Origin: Candidatus Aenigmatarchaeota archaeon
GTDB lineage: Archaea; EX4484-52
Length of the DNA: 32,743 nt
NCBI GenBank assembly: GCA_023137195.1
Contig: JAGLPV010000042.1
Location: 1 to 32,743 of the forward strand
Reading direction: 5' to 3'
Both the position numbers and the translations under genes were made by a program. A model generated the notes under the pieces. That model saw nothing but the letters and a program-made list of their open reading frames with translations. It made no database searches and was not told the origin of the DNA. Below, in pieces: positions 1 through 6,695 of this stretch (positions are counted from its first letter, which is position 1; each line of letters begins with the position of its first letter).

Positions 1-22
1 TAAGGCTCTTTTATGATTATTT

Positions 23-784
23 TCAAATCCCGTACACTTTTTCCGCATTTTTTATTATTTCCTTTAACAATGCATCCTCATCCATCTTCTTCATTCCTGC
101 AATCTTTTTAACAGACAGCAATGTATTCCAAGGCATATTTTTCCCGGTATGATTCGGGTCCAGATAAGGTGCATCTGTCTCTATCAGCATTTTTTCAACA
201 GGACAGTCCCGGGAAAGTTTTCTCAACAATTTAGAGAACAACATATTTGTAGAAAACGAGATATAATAACCATAAGACAAAGCCCTTTCCATCACAGGTC
301 TTTTGCCGCTAAAGCAATGCATAACAACATTTTGCATATTTTCCTCTTTCAATATAGTTACACAATCATCTTCCGCATCCCAGGAATGTATTACAACAGG
401 CTTGTCTATCCTTTTTGCCAGTCTCAAAAATTCAATAAACCTCTTCTTTTGAATCTCCCGTTTGCCTTCATCTTTTTCCCAATGATAATCCAGTCCAATC
501 TCCCCGACACCAACAATATTATCAACATTCTCTTCAATATATTTTAATTCCTCTTCAAATTCACTTTCGCTAAGTTTAACAGCATCAATAGGATGCAGAC
601 CAATAGTCGCATAAATAAGACCGGGATATTTTTTTGCCAGACCAATCGCATCGCGATTCCACTGCTTGTTTGCCCCGCTAACAATTGCAAACAAACATTT
701 TTCCTTCAACTCCCGGGAAAATTCTTCAAAATCATCCTTGTATTTCACATCCTGTATATGGCAGTGGCAGTCAATTGTTTTCAT
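23..784 (-). CDS. tatD: TatD family metal-dependent hydrolase/deoxyribonuclease
   Basis: Predicted TIM-barrel metallohydrolase of the TatD family (3'-5' exonuclease/AP endonuclease activity in characterised members). Visible metal ligands in family order: DCHCHIQD (HxH) at the N-terminus, GEIGLDYHW (Glu), VIHSW (His), MHCFSG (His) and ETDAPYL (Asp). The length of 253 aa is normal. The frame can be extended upstream to a TTG, but the ATG at 784 starts exactly before the conserved KTIDCHCH segment and lies about 25-30 nt below a TATA-like AATTTAAAATATT, so it was chosen. It follows the DnaQ-like exonuclease by 39 nt on the same strand, suggesting a nucleic-acid-degradation pair, although it seems to have its own promoter. 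Family assignment is firm; physiological substrate is inferred. Confidence 0.93.
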   Translation of the reverse strand: MKTIDCHCHIQDVKYKDDFEEFSRELKEKCLFAIVSGANKQWNRDAIGLAKKYPGLIYATIGLHPIDAVKLSESEFEEELKYIEENVDNIVGVGEIGLDYHWEKDEGKREIQKKRFIEFLRLAKRIDKPVVIHSWDAEDDCVTILKEENMQNVVMHCFSGKRPVMERALSYGYYISFSTNMLFSKLLRKLSRDCPVEKMLIETDAPYLDPNHTGKNMPWNTLLSVKKIAGMKKMDEDALLKEIIKNAEKVYGI

Positions 785-823
785 AATCATTATTATAACA
801 TTAAATCCCACCAATATTTTAAA

Positions 824-1417
824 TTAATCGCAGGGTCCTATAGCAACATCAACAATCCCTCTCCTTTTCAGCTCAAAAAAACATTTTACGCATGCTTCAA
901 CATCTGCCGCAGCATTGTGAGCATCTTCAAAGTCCTCATTAAATAGTATCTCATAGAGTTCAGACAATTTAGGCCATTTATATCCATGATATCCCGGAAG
1001 TTGGCAAAACTCTTTTGTTGTTTTCATTGTGCAAAATCGAGGTGTATCAAAAAGAGCACAGGACATATTTTCCCGGGTTAATTCAGCCCCGATAATTTTC
1101 TCATCAAAAGCAACATTATGCGCAATTATTATCTGAGCCTTATCCACAGCCTCGGAAAAATTCTTTAATGATGATTTTAACTCCACTCCATTTTTCAATG
1201 CATATTCTGTAGTTATCCCATGTATTTTGGAAGAATTAGCAGGAATAGTATATCCCTGCGGTTTCACAATATGATTTGATTCAAAAATAAGCTTCTCTTC
1301 CTCATTGTAGAGCGACCATGCCAATTGAACCATCCTGGGCCAATTATCTACATCTGTATGCGGAGCGTTATAATTAGCAGGCAACCCGGTAGTTTCAGTA
1401 TCAAAAAACAAATACAT
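824..1417 (-). CDS. DnaQ/RNase T-like 3'-5' exonuclease (DEDDh)
   Basis: Stand-alone 3'-5' exonuclease of the DEDD superfamily, about 197 aa. The four catalytic acidic residues and the histidine are visible: FFDTETTG (Exo I, D and E), IIAHNVAFDEK (Exo II, D) and HNAAADVEAC (Exo III, H and D), so it is the DEDDh subtype like the proofreading epsilon subunit. No polymerase or helicase domain is attached. An in-frame ATG seven codons upstream exists (1438), but the protein family begins at MYLFFDTETTG, so 1417 is preferred. It lies 33 nt after the Rpo6 stop codon on the same strand and is probably the last gene of an eS6-Rpo6-exonuclease transcript. Whether it acts on DNA or RNA cannot be read from the sequence. 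Confidence 0.88.
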   Translation of the reverse strand: MYLFFDTETTGLPANYNAPHTDVDNWPRMVQLAWSLYNEEEKLIFESNHIVKPQGYTIPANSSKIHGITTEYALKNGVELKSSLKNFSEAVDKAQIIIAHNVAFDEKIIGAELTRENMSCALFDTPRFCTMKTTKEFCQLPGYHGYKWPKLSELYEILFNEDFEDAHNAAADVEACVKCFFELKRRGIVDVAIGPCD

Positions 1418-1450
1418 ATTTACCGGAAAACATAACAAAAAACATTGTTT

Positions 1451-1621
1451 TTACTCACAGACATCAAAAGGAATCTTGTCTTTTTTAAATTCTTCTTCGG
1501 CCTGGTTGATAGGATTCATCTCTTTTGTTTTCACAAGAGGCACTACACCTTTGGATAATTGAAATGCTCTTGCGCTTATGATTCTTGTTTCCTCGTATTT
1601 AGTATATTCTTTTTTTACCAT
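1451..1621 (-). CDS. rpoK: DNA-directed RNA polymerase subunit Rpo6 (RpoK)
   Basis: A 56-aa protein matching archaeal Rpo6/RpoK, the small omega/Rpb6-equivalent subunit that clamps the largest polymerase subunit. Recognisable are the N-terminal EYTKYEETRIISARAFQL (family pattern YTKYExARIIGARALQ), the central PLV segment and the C-terminal NPINQAEEEFKKDKIPFDV (family PIxxAxEEFxxGxIPIxV). The length is typical. Its ATG overlaps the eS6 stop codon by one base (TAATG), indicating translational coupling. Rpo6 usually sits with Rpo10, uS9 and uL13, so linkage to eS6 and an exonuclease is uncommon. Confidence 0.92.
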   Translation of the reverse strand: MVKKEYTKYEETRIISARAFQLSKGVVPLVKTKEMNPINQAEEEFKKDKIPFDVCE

Positions 1622-2019
1622 TAAGCTTCCTCCTTTTTAGCTTCTTCAAAAAAACTCTCTATTTTTGCACTGCCGTGTTTTGTTATTTTACAGTTTATCT
1701 GTGCAATATTTTCAGAAAGTGTTGAACCGCAAACCATTTTCCTTCTTCGGACACCGCTTATTTTCTCTCTCACTCCCTGTCCCTTGGAAATCAAAATCCT
1801 TTTTCTTTCCATGCCGATAACACCTTTTCTCATTGGAAATCCATCTTTGTCTGTGCCACCAGTTACCTGGAATTTGTAAGCAGGAAAGTCAATGACTCCT
1901 GCATCAAAAACAGAACCGATTTTATATCCTTTAAGCATCTTCTCTTTTTTTTCTTTCAATTCTTTTTGGTATGTTTTGCCTGTCTTTGGGTCAGATACAA
2001 CAATCTTTATACTAGCCAT
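1621..2019 (-). CDS. rps6e: 30S ribosomal protein eS6
   Basis: Small-subunit ribosomal protein eS6, 132 aa, the usual archaeal length (without the long eukaryotic phospho-tail). Diagnostic segments: the start MASIKIVVSDPKTGKTYQ, FPAYKFQVTGGTDKDGFPMR, and the basic KGQGVREKISGVRRRKMVCG. It is the first gene of a minus-strand unit with Rpo6 (1-nt overlap) and the exonuclease. Its ATG lies about 27 nt from the centre of the TATA element at 2040-2052, so its transcript is probably leaderless or nearly so. In many archaea eS6 is next to aIF2-gamma; that link is absent here. Confidence 0.96.
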   Translation of the reverse strand: MASIKIVVSDPKTGKTYQKELKEKKEKMLKGYKIGSVFDAGVIDFPAYKFQVTGGTDKDGFPMRKGVIGMERKRILISKGQGVREKISGVRRRKMVCGSTLSENIAQINCKITKHGSAKIESFFEEAKKEEA

Positions 2020-2039
2020 ATTCTTTATTTTCCGAAATG

Positions 2040-2052
2040 TTTATATATATAT
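2040..2052. promoter_or_regulatory. Shared bidirectional TATA element (eS6 / PAC2)
   Basis: The near-palindromic TTTATATATATAT is the only TATA-like sequence in the 49-nt divergent gap. Its centre is about 23 nt before the PAC2 ATG (2069) and about 27 nt before the eS6 ATG (2019). Both distances fit a TATA box driving leaderless transcripts, so a single element may serve both directions. This is read from spacing only; no start-site data are available. Confidence 0.65.
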
Positions 2053-2068
2053 CATTATTTATTAGTTT

Positions 2069-2851
2069 ATGAGCTCTACCGCAGTTTATTTTAGTAAAAA
2101 ACCAAAGTTAACAAGTCCTGTAATGATAGAAGGACTGCCCGGAATCGGTTATATAGGCAAAAACGTTGTCGACTATTTAATAGATGAATTAAAGGCAGAA
2201 AAGTTCGGAGAAATACTCTCTTCTTATTTTCCCCCGCTTGTACTCATGAATCCTGAAAAAAACGGGCTGATAGAAGAACTGAAGAACGAGTTTTATTACG
2301 TAAAAAAAGGAAAAAACCTAAAGAATGATTTAATTTTATTGACAGGAGACACCCAGAGCATAGACATGCAGGGTCATTTTGTAATCGGCAGAAAAATAAT
2401 AGAAGTTGCCCACAGCTACGGAACAAAAAGAATAATAACACTGGGTGGTTTTTCCACAGGTGCTCTTTCTGAAAAAGATCCCAAGGTATTCGGGGCAGGA
2501 ACAGACGAGAAAATAATCAAAGAATTTGAAAAATACAATGTCGTATTCAAAAAATCACCGATTGGACAGATAATCGGGGCTTCAGGCATCTTACTGTCTA
2601 TTGCAAAGAGACACAATATGGATGGCGTCTGTCTAATGGGCGAGACCTCAGGAATTCTTTCATCAGACCCAAAATCAACAGAGGGCGTAATAAATGTTTT
2701 ATCCAGTTACATAGGTTTCAAAATAAATCTGGAAAAACTAGACAAGCGCGCAAAAGAGATGGATAAAATTATAAAAAAGCTGGAAAAAGTAAAGAAAGGC
2801 ATGGTTTCCGGCAAAACGCAAACCTCTGAACAATTAGGTTACATAGGATAA
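2069..2851 (+). CDS. PAC2 family protein (archaeal proteasome-assembly-chaperone-like)
   Basis: A 260-aa protein of the PAC2 superfamily, whose archaeal members include the PbaA/PbaB proteasome-associated chaperones. The N-terminal MIEGLPGIGYIGKNVVDYLI, the central LLTGDTQSIDMQGHFVIGRKIIEVA, IITLGGFSTG and the GxIIGASGILLSIAKRHNMDGVCLMGETSG segment are hallmarks. The C-terminal ~35 residues are highly charged and predicted helical (KRAKEMDKIIKKLEKVKKGM). The gene begins a transcript with the antiporter, which starts 2 nt after its stop codon. The specific partner (20S core or another complex) is inference; several paralogues of this family exist in archaea. Confidence 0.87.
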   Translation: MSSTAVYFSKKPKLTSPVMIEGLPGIGYIGKNVVDYLIDELKAEKFGEILSSYFPPLVLMNPEKNGLIEELKNEFYYVKKGKNLKNDLILLTGDTQSIDMQGHFVIGRKIIEVAHSYGTKRIITLGGFSTGALSEKDPKVFGAGTDEKIIKEFEKYNVVFKKSPIGQIIGASGILLSIAKRHNMDGVCLMGETSGILSSDPKSTEGVINVLSSYIGFKINLEKLDKRAKEMDKIIKKLEKVKKGMVSGKTQTSEQLGYIG

Positions 2852-2853
2852 AT

Positions 2854-3789
2854 ATGTTTGAAATCGTCGTGTTTTGGATTTTCACATTTATAGCAAGTTT
2901 GTTTGTTTTAATCAAATCAGCAGATATTTTTACTAAAAACGGGGAGAAGATAGGCACGTTCTTTAATATGCCCAGATTCATAATTGGCGTTACAATCGTG
3001 AGTGTCGGCACATCCCTGCCTGAACTATCTACTTCAATTGTTGCGGCATTGAAAGGTCAGACCGAGTTTGTTGCCGCAAATGTAATAGGTTCAAATATAG
3101 CAAATATTCTGATGGTATTAGGCATTGCTTTGATGGTGGCAAAAAAACTAAACATCACATGGGAAATAAGCCACGTAGACCTTCCTTTATTGATTTCATC
3201 CTGTTTTATATTTGCGATCATCATTTTTGACGGAATAATCGTATGGCAGGAAGCATTGATATTGCTGATAGGATATATTGTATATGTATTCTACACAATA
3301 AAAATAACCCAGCAAAGAGAACCGGAAGAAAATACAGAATTATTAAGTGCCAGGACAGTAGTATTGTTTATAATCTCTATTTTCCTCGTTTATTTCAGCG
3401 CTCTGTTTACAATTGAAAGTATAATCAAAATTGCAACTTTACTAAATATTGGAGTAGATATAATCTCAATGAGTGCTGTTGCAATAGGAACATCCCTGCC
3501 TGAGTTAGTAGTATGTATTGCCGCCGCCCGCATGGGAAGAGCAGAAATCGCAATAGGCAATATACTCGGTTCAAACATATTCAATACTTTTGTAGTGGCA
3601 TCAATCCCGGCTTTCATCACCCCTCTGGCAGTCTCACAGGTTACAGTGAATTTCGCCCTTCCGATAATGATCATAGCGACACTAATGTGTTATTTCATTA
3701 CACAGACAAAGCAGATGACACAATGGGAAGGAGCAATGCTTCTTTTGATATATATTCTATATATTGCCAAAGTTTTTGCAGTATTTTAA
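2854..3789 (+). CDS. Calcium/cation antiporter (CaCA superfamily, YrbG-like)
   Basis: Integral membrane exchanger of 311 aa, the usual size for prokaryotic Ca2+(Na+)/cation antiporters (about ten membrane segments). Both signature alpha-repeats are present and similar to each other: VSVGTSLPELSTSIVAA followed by NVIGSNIANILMVLG in the first half, and VAIGTSLPELVVCIAAA followed by NILGSNIFNTFVV in the second, as expected from an internal inverted duplication. The Glu of each GTSLPE motif is the family ion ligand. The gene is 2 nt from the PAC2 stop and so is almost surely co-transcribed. Ion specificity is not determinable by eye. Confidence 0.93.
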   Translation: MFEIVVFWIFTFIASLFVLIKSADIFTKNGEKIGTFFNMPRFIIGVTIVSVGTSLPELSTSIVAALKGQTEFVAANVIGSNIANILMVLGIALMVAKKLNITWEISHVDLPLLISSCFIFAIIIFDGIIVWQEALILLIGYIVYVFYTIKITQQREPEENTELLSARTVVLFIISIFLVYFSALFTIESIIKIATLLNIGVDIISMSAVAIGTSLPELVVCIAAARMGRAEIAIGNILGSNIFNTFVVASIPAFITPLAVSQVTVNFALPIMIIATLMCYFITQTKQMTQWEGAMLLLIYILYIAKVFAVF

Positions 3790-3818
3790 AGTGATAAAAA
3801 TCCGCTTTTGTCAATATG

Positions 3819-3830
3819 TTTTTAAATATA
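3819..3830 (+). promoter_or_regulatory. TATA element of the ribosomal uL24 operon
   Basis: TTTTTAAATATA after the antiporter gene is a good archaeal TATA box. Initiation about 25 nt downstream would give a leader of roughly 105-110 nt before uL24, unlike the leaderless pattern at most other promoters here. A second weaker TATA-like CATATAAGTT lies at 3924-3933, leaving open a shorter alternative leader. Confidence 0.5.
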
Positions 3831-3880
3831 TTCCTTTTATTGTAAATAACAATGTATGTAGTGTATGATAGATAGTTACA

Positions 3881-3919
3881 ACAATAAAAATCCCGTTACA
3901 ACCCACTGGATTTTATTGT
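3881..3919 (+). promoter_or_regulatory. Hairpin in the uL24 operon leader
   Basis: ACAATAAAAATCC (3881-3893) pairs with GGATTTTATTGT (3908-3919): 12 pairs with a single bulged A and a 14-nt loop. It lies in the long leader of the uL24-eL15-uL1-Rpo4 operon. Ribosomal operons are often autoregulated through leader structures, and uL1 is a known autoregulator in Methanococcus, but I do not see the classical uL1 target motif here. It could also be a terminator for the preceding antiporter transcript. Confidence 0.45.
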
Positions 3920-3962
3920 AGAGCATATAAGTTAAAATTACAGGAAATCAATAAAAAAGAAT

Positions 3963-4430
3963 ATGAAAGCAAAATTTTCATTAAATTGGATATCAAGCAG
4001 TCAGAGACGAAAGCAAAGGAAATACAGGTATAATGCTCCTTTGCACATAAAAAGAAAGTTTATGAAATGCAACCTTTCGAAGTTTTTGAGAGGGGATACC
4101 AAAAGAAAAAATATAATTCCGATTAAAGGAGACAAGATAAGAGTTATGAGAGGCTCCTTTAAGAACAAAGAAGGTGTAGTAAGAGAAGTCAACTCAAAAC
4201 ACACAAAAATTTATGTTGAGGAAATAAAGAAAAAAGGAGAAAAAGGCAAAGATATTTTTGTGCCATTGGAACCTTCAAATATCCAGATTATAGAACTGAA
4301 TCTTAAAAATCCAAGAAGGATAAAAGAGACAGAAATTACAAAGACAAAGACCAAAGAGACAAAAAAAGAGACTAAAGAGACAAAAACAGAGACAAAACAA
4401 AAAGAAGAAAAGAAATCCGATAAAAAATGA
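3963..4430 (+). CDS. rpl24: 50S ribosomal protein uL24
   Basis: Archaeal uL24, one of the early-binding large-subunit proteins near the exit tunnel. Landmarks: SSQRRKQRKYRYNAPLHIKRKFM, NLSKFLRGDTKRKNIIPIKGD (family LSKELR...PVRKGD), the KOW motif DKIRVMRGSFKNKEGVVREVN, and PSNIQIIEL. Residues ~115-155 form an unusual low-complexity tail of Lys, Thr and Glu (KETKKETKETKTETK). The archaeal core normally ends shortly after the VELxLKDxRR region, so this is an extension. First gene of a four-gene operon; its stop codon overlaps a candidate eL15 start (ATGA). uL24 normally lies in the spc cluster between uL14 and eS4, so the location is atypical. Confidence 0.95.
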   Translation: MKAKFSLNWISSSQRRKQRKYRYNAPLHIKRKFMKCNLSKFLRGDTKRKNIIPIKGDKIRVMRGSFKNKEGVVREVNSKHTKIYVEEIKKKGEKGKDIFVPLEPSNIQIIELNLKNPRRIKETEITKTKTKETKKETKETKTETKQKEEKKSDKK

Positions 4431-4435
4431 TTAAA

Positions 4436-4966
4436 ATGGGAGCAGCAGGAAAATATATCAGGGAATTATGGCTTAAGCCAAAGAAAACTCTTGGCAATGT
4501 ATGGAAAGAAAAATTAGTACTTTTGAGAAAAAACCCGGCAATAACAAGGATTGAAAAGCCGACAAGAATAGACAGAGCAAGAGCATTAGGTTACAGGGCA
4601 AAACAAGGATATGTTGTATTACAGGTAAGCGTTTCCAAGGGAGGAAGAAAAAGACCCAAGGATAGCATTCCAAAGGGAAGAAAGCCAAAAAATTATGGTT
4701 TTGTTCATTTCACTACTGCAAAATCAAAACAGCTAATGGCAGAGCAAAGAGCAAACAGGAAATACCCAAACATGGAAGTATTAAGTTCATATTATTTAAT
4801 AGAAGACGGGAAGCACAAATGGTTTGAAGTAATCATGGTCGACCCAACTCACATCCAGATAATGAGAGACAAGAAAATAAACTGGATTTGCTTAAGAACC
4901 CACACAAGAAGAGTTTACAGGGATCTTACAACTTCAGGCAAAAATATGAGAGGTTTGAGAAAATGA
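4436..4966 (+). CDS. rpl15e: 50S ribosomal protein eL15
   Basis: Large-subunit protein eL15, about 176 aa. Family landmarks: GAAGKYIRELWLKP at the N-terminus, TRIDRARALGYRAKQGYVVLQVSVSKG, GRKRPKDSIPKGRKPKNYG, ANRKYPNMEVLSSYYL, KHKWFEVIMVDP and the C-terminal RGLRK. An in-frame ATG at 4427 overlaps the uL24 stop, but the family begins at MGxxKYIRE, so 4436 is preferred. It overlaps the uL1 start by 4 nt (ATGA), which implies tight translational coupling. Known role: 23S rRNA binding in the core of the large subunit. Confidence 0.95.
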   Translation: MGAAGKYIRELWLKPKKTLGNVWKEKLVLLRKNPAITRIEKPTRIDRARALGYRAKQGYVVLQVSVSKGGRKRPKDSIPKGRKPKNYGFVHFTTAKSKQLMAEQRANRKYPNMEVLSSYYLIEDGKHKWFEVIMVDPTHIQIMRDKKINWICLRTHTRRVYRDLTTSGKNMRGLRK

Positions 4967-5673
4967 GTGAGAAAAGCGGAAAAGACGAAAAGAAAAAAGA
5001 AGCAAACAAACCAGACAATGCCATATTCGATAAAACACACACACTTGGAGAAGCAATAAAACTAGCAAAAGAACACAACGGAAGTAAAAAATTCAAACAG
5101 ACAATAGATTTATGCATCACAACCAAGCAAATCGATTTCAAAAAACAGGAAAGCAAGATAAAAGAAATAATATATTTTAAGAATAATACAGGCATAAAGA
5201 AGATTGTTTATGTCATAGGAAAGAATATCTCAATAAATGCAAAAGACACAGCAGACAAAGTGTTCAATGAATCAGAATTCATCAAGCTCGAAAAGGACAA
5301 GAAGCAAATAAAAAGTTTTTCAAAGTCCTATGATTATCTAATAGCAGAGCCGGAATACATGCTTAGGATTGCAAAATCAATGGGTCGTATTTTAGGACCC
5401 CTGGGGAAGATGCCATCTCCTCTACCACCAACAGCAGACCCAAAACCAACAATCAAGAAATTAAGAAACAGCGTAACAGTGATTTCAACACAGAACAATG
5501 CAATTCAGATTGCATTGGGAAAAGAAGACACAGAGGAAAGCGTAATAAAAGAAAACTATCACACAATAATGAGTATGTTAAAAAACAAGTTTCCTCACGG
5601 GAGCCAGAACATAAAAACTATTTACCTCAAGACAACCATGGGAAAGAAGATAAAGGTTGAATCAAAAATCTAA
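4963..5673 (+). CDS. rpl1: 50S ribosomal protein uL1
   Basis: uL1, the protein of the mobile L1 stalk involved in E-site tRNA release. About 236 aa from the ATG that overlaps the eL15 stop; the frame stays open further upstream inside eL15, but that stretch is not uL1-like. Landmarks: TIDLCITTKQIDFKKQESKIKE near the N-terminus, DYLIAEPEYM, MGRILGPLGKMPSPLPP and the C-terminal IKTIYLKTTMGKKIKVE. The first ~25 residues (EKSGKDEKKKEANKPD) are an acidic/basic extension absent from most archaeal uL1. The gene is separated from the usual partners uL11, uL10 and P1. Confidence 0.95.
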   Translation: MSEKSGKDEKKKEANKPDNAIFDKTHTLGEAIKLAKEHNGSKKFKQTIDLCITTKQIDFKKQESKIKEIIYFKNNTGIKKIVYVIGKNISINAKDTADKVFNESEFIKLEKDKKQIKSFSKSYDYLIAEPEYMLRIAKSMGRILGPLGKMPSPLPPTADPKPTIKKLRNSVTVISTQNNAIQIALGKEDTEESVIKENYHTIMSMLKNKFPHGSQNIKTIYLKTTMGKKIKVESKI

Positions 5674-5688
5674 TTAAATAAGATTATT

Positions 5689-6045
5689 ATGAACATAATA
5701 GAAGAAAAGCTGACAACAAACACCCAAACATTAAAAATTTTAGAAGACCGGGAAAAAAATCAGGAAAATCCATTAAGCAGGATGCAGATGATAAGCCTGG
5801 ATTTTTTAAAAAAAGCAACAGAAAAATTAAAGGCAAAAGAAGAAAACGGAATAATAGAAAAATTAAAATCAGAAGTTCCGGTGCTTAAGGAAAATCACAT
5901 TATTGCCATTTTGAACTGCCCTCCAAAAGACGAGGAAGACGTAGATGTACTTTTTTCCAAGGAAAGACTTAGCCTCGAAAAAGATTCAGCAGCAAAAATC
6001 GTAGAAATCGTGAAGCCTTTTTTTATAGAGATAAAAAAGAAATAA
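5689..6045 (+). CDS. rpoF: RNA polymerase subunit Rpo4 (RpoF/Rpb4-like)
   Basis: A 118-aa protein with the pattern of archaeal Rpo4/RpoF, which with Rpo7 forms the polymerase stalk. Supporting segments: SRMQMISLDFLKKATEKLKAK (family YEQKxxLDYLxKFxKL), a helix EKLKSEVPVLKENHIIAILNCPPKDEEDVD (family INKIPxxxDELR) and the terminal RLSLEKDSAAKIVEIVKPFF (family EILEIVKKY). It follows uL1 by 15 nt and closes the operon. In most archaea Rpo4 follows eL21; that neighbour is missing, so the call rests on the domain pattern alone. Confidence 0.82.
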   Translation: MNIIEEKLTTNTQTLKILEDREKNQENPLSRMQMISLDFLKKATEKLKAKEENGIIEKLKSEVPVLKENHIIAILNCPPKDEEDVDVLFSKERLSLEKDSAAKIVEIVKPFFIEIKKK

Positions 6046-6053
6046 TTTTTTAG

Positions 6054-6114
6054 TTTATGAAAAGTTTGCTCTTTGGCAAACTTTGACCGAACAAATTAAA
6101 GTATTTATCATAAA
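6054..6114 (+). terminator. Nested hairpin after the Rpo4 operon
   Basis: AAAGTTTGC (6061-6069) and GCAAACTTT (6076-6084) form a perfect 9-bp stem with a 6-nt loop. Outside it TTTATGA (6054-6060) and TCATAAA (6108-6114) are also complementary. A T-tract (6045-6051) precedes it. It lies between convergent transcripts and may end the ribosomal operon. The geometry, with arms, an inner hairpin and a linker on the 3' side only, resembles the block family described at 8673, 24211 and 31068, but it has no triloop and no tail. Confidence 0.5.
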
Positions 6115-6397
6115 AAACACAGAAGTAACTAAAATACATTTCCTGTGAGTCATTCAATGAAAGCAAATGTGCAGAAAATCATAGAGATTTTCTTGTTGTG
6201 TATAAACAATATATCCTGTGCAAATTTAGACACAACACAATAAAAGAGTCTTACACCAAATACTTCTTTTAATATTGTACTCCGAGTATAATACGACACT
6301 TTCATACTTTGGGCACAATGAATAAATCCTACACATTATAAAAAGAATTAAATCCGCAGGATTTTTGCTTGCATTATTACATCCAATCTTTTATTGA
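6115..6397. other. AT-rich intergenic stretch with a triloop hairpin
   Basis: No convincing ORF, tRNA or C/D-box pattern was seen. The one structured feature is AAATCC-GCA-GGATTT (6350-6364), a perfect 6-bp stem with a 3-nt loop. It is flanked by ATAAAAAGAATT (6338-6349) and AATCTTTTAT (6385-6394), which pair with two single-base bulges. This is the same arm/triloop/linker/arm order as the block family elsewhere in the window, but without its conserved tail. Confidence 0.35.
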
Positions 6398-6473
6398 TAA
6401 TCTCGTGAAAATCTGTGTTAATCTCGTGGATTAAACCAGTTCCTGTAGGTTCCGTGCGTTCCTGTGGATTAAA
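6398..6473 (+). repeat. Dispersed intergenic repeat, copy A (partial)
   Basis: Contains ATCTCGTGAAAATCTGTGT, a second ATCTCGTGGATTAAA and the module series TTCCTGTAGG / TTCCGTGCG / TTCCTGTGGATTAAA. These modules recur at 11005-11147, 24994-25110 and 32655-32743 on the same strand. This copy lacks the ATCCACAAGATT left arm present in the other three. Confidence 0.8.
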
Positions 6474-6479
6474 TGGGCT

Positions 6480-6695
6480 TTATTTTTTCTCTGCCTTCTC
6501 AACACTAGCTTTTTCGTTCAGAACAACAATATGCGCAATATTAGTTTTCTTAACTTTTGTATTCTCGCCTAATTTGTACGTAACTTCTACAAAATTATTA
6601 TCCAGTATTTTTGTTATCTCTCCTTTCATTCCTGCAAATCGACCAGCAAGTCGGACACAGATTCTGCCTGTTTCTGTTATTTTTGCTTCACTCAT
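6480..6695 (-). CDS. rpl14e: 50S ribosomal protein eL14
   Basis: A 71-aa KOW-type protein matching eL14: ETGRICVRLAGRFAGMKGEITKILDNNFVEVTY (family xxGRVCVKxxGREAGxxxVIVDxIDxNFVLV) and KKTNIAHIVVL (family RRRxNIxHLEPL). The reading frame extends to an upstream GTG, but the ATG at 6695 follows a Shine-Dalgarno-like GGTGAG by 4 nt and matches the family start. It overlaps the last 8 nt of the glycosyltransferase gene. It ends in a short charged tail (EKASVEKAEKK). eL14 co-transcribed with a glycosyltransferase is unusual; the usual neighbours are cmk and Cbf5. Confidence 0.88.
   Translation of the reverse strand: MSEAKITETGRICVRLAGRFAGMKGEITKILDNNFVEVTYKLGENTKVKKTNIAHIVVLNEKASVEKAEKK

Noticed and set aside
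6115..6397. C/D-box small RNA in the long gap after Rpo4
   Set aside because: No RTGATGA/CTGA box pair with correct spacing was found on either strand.
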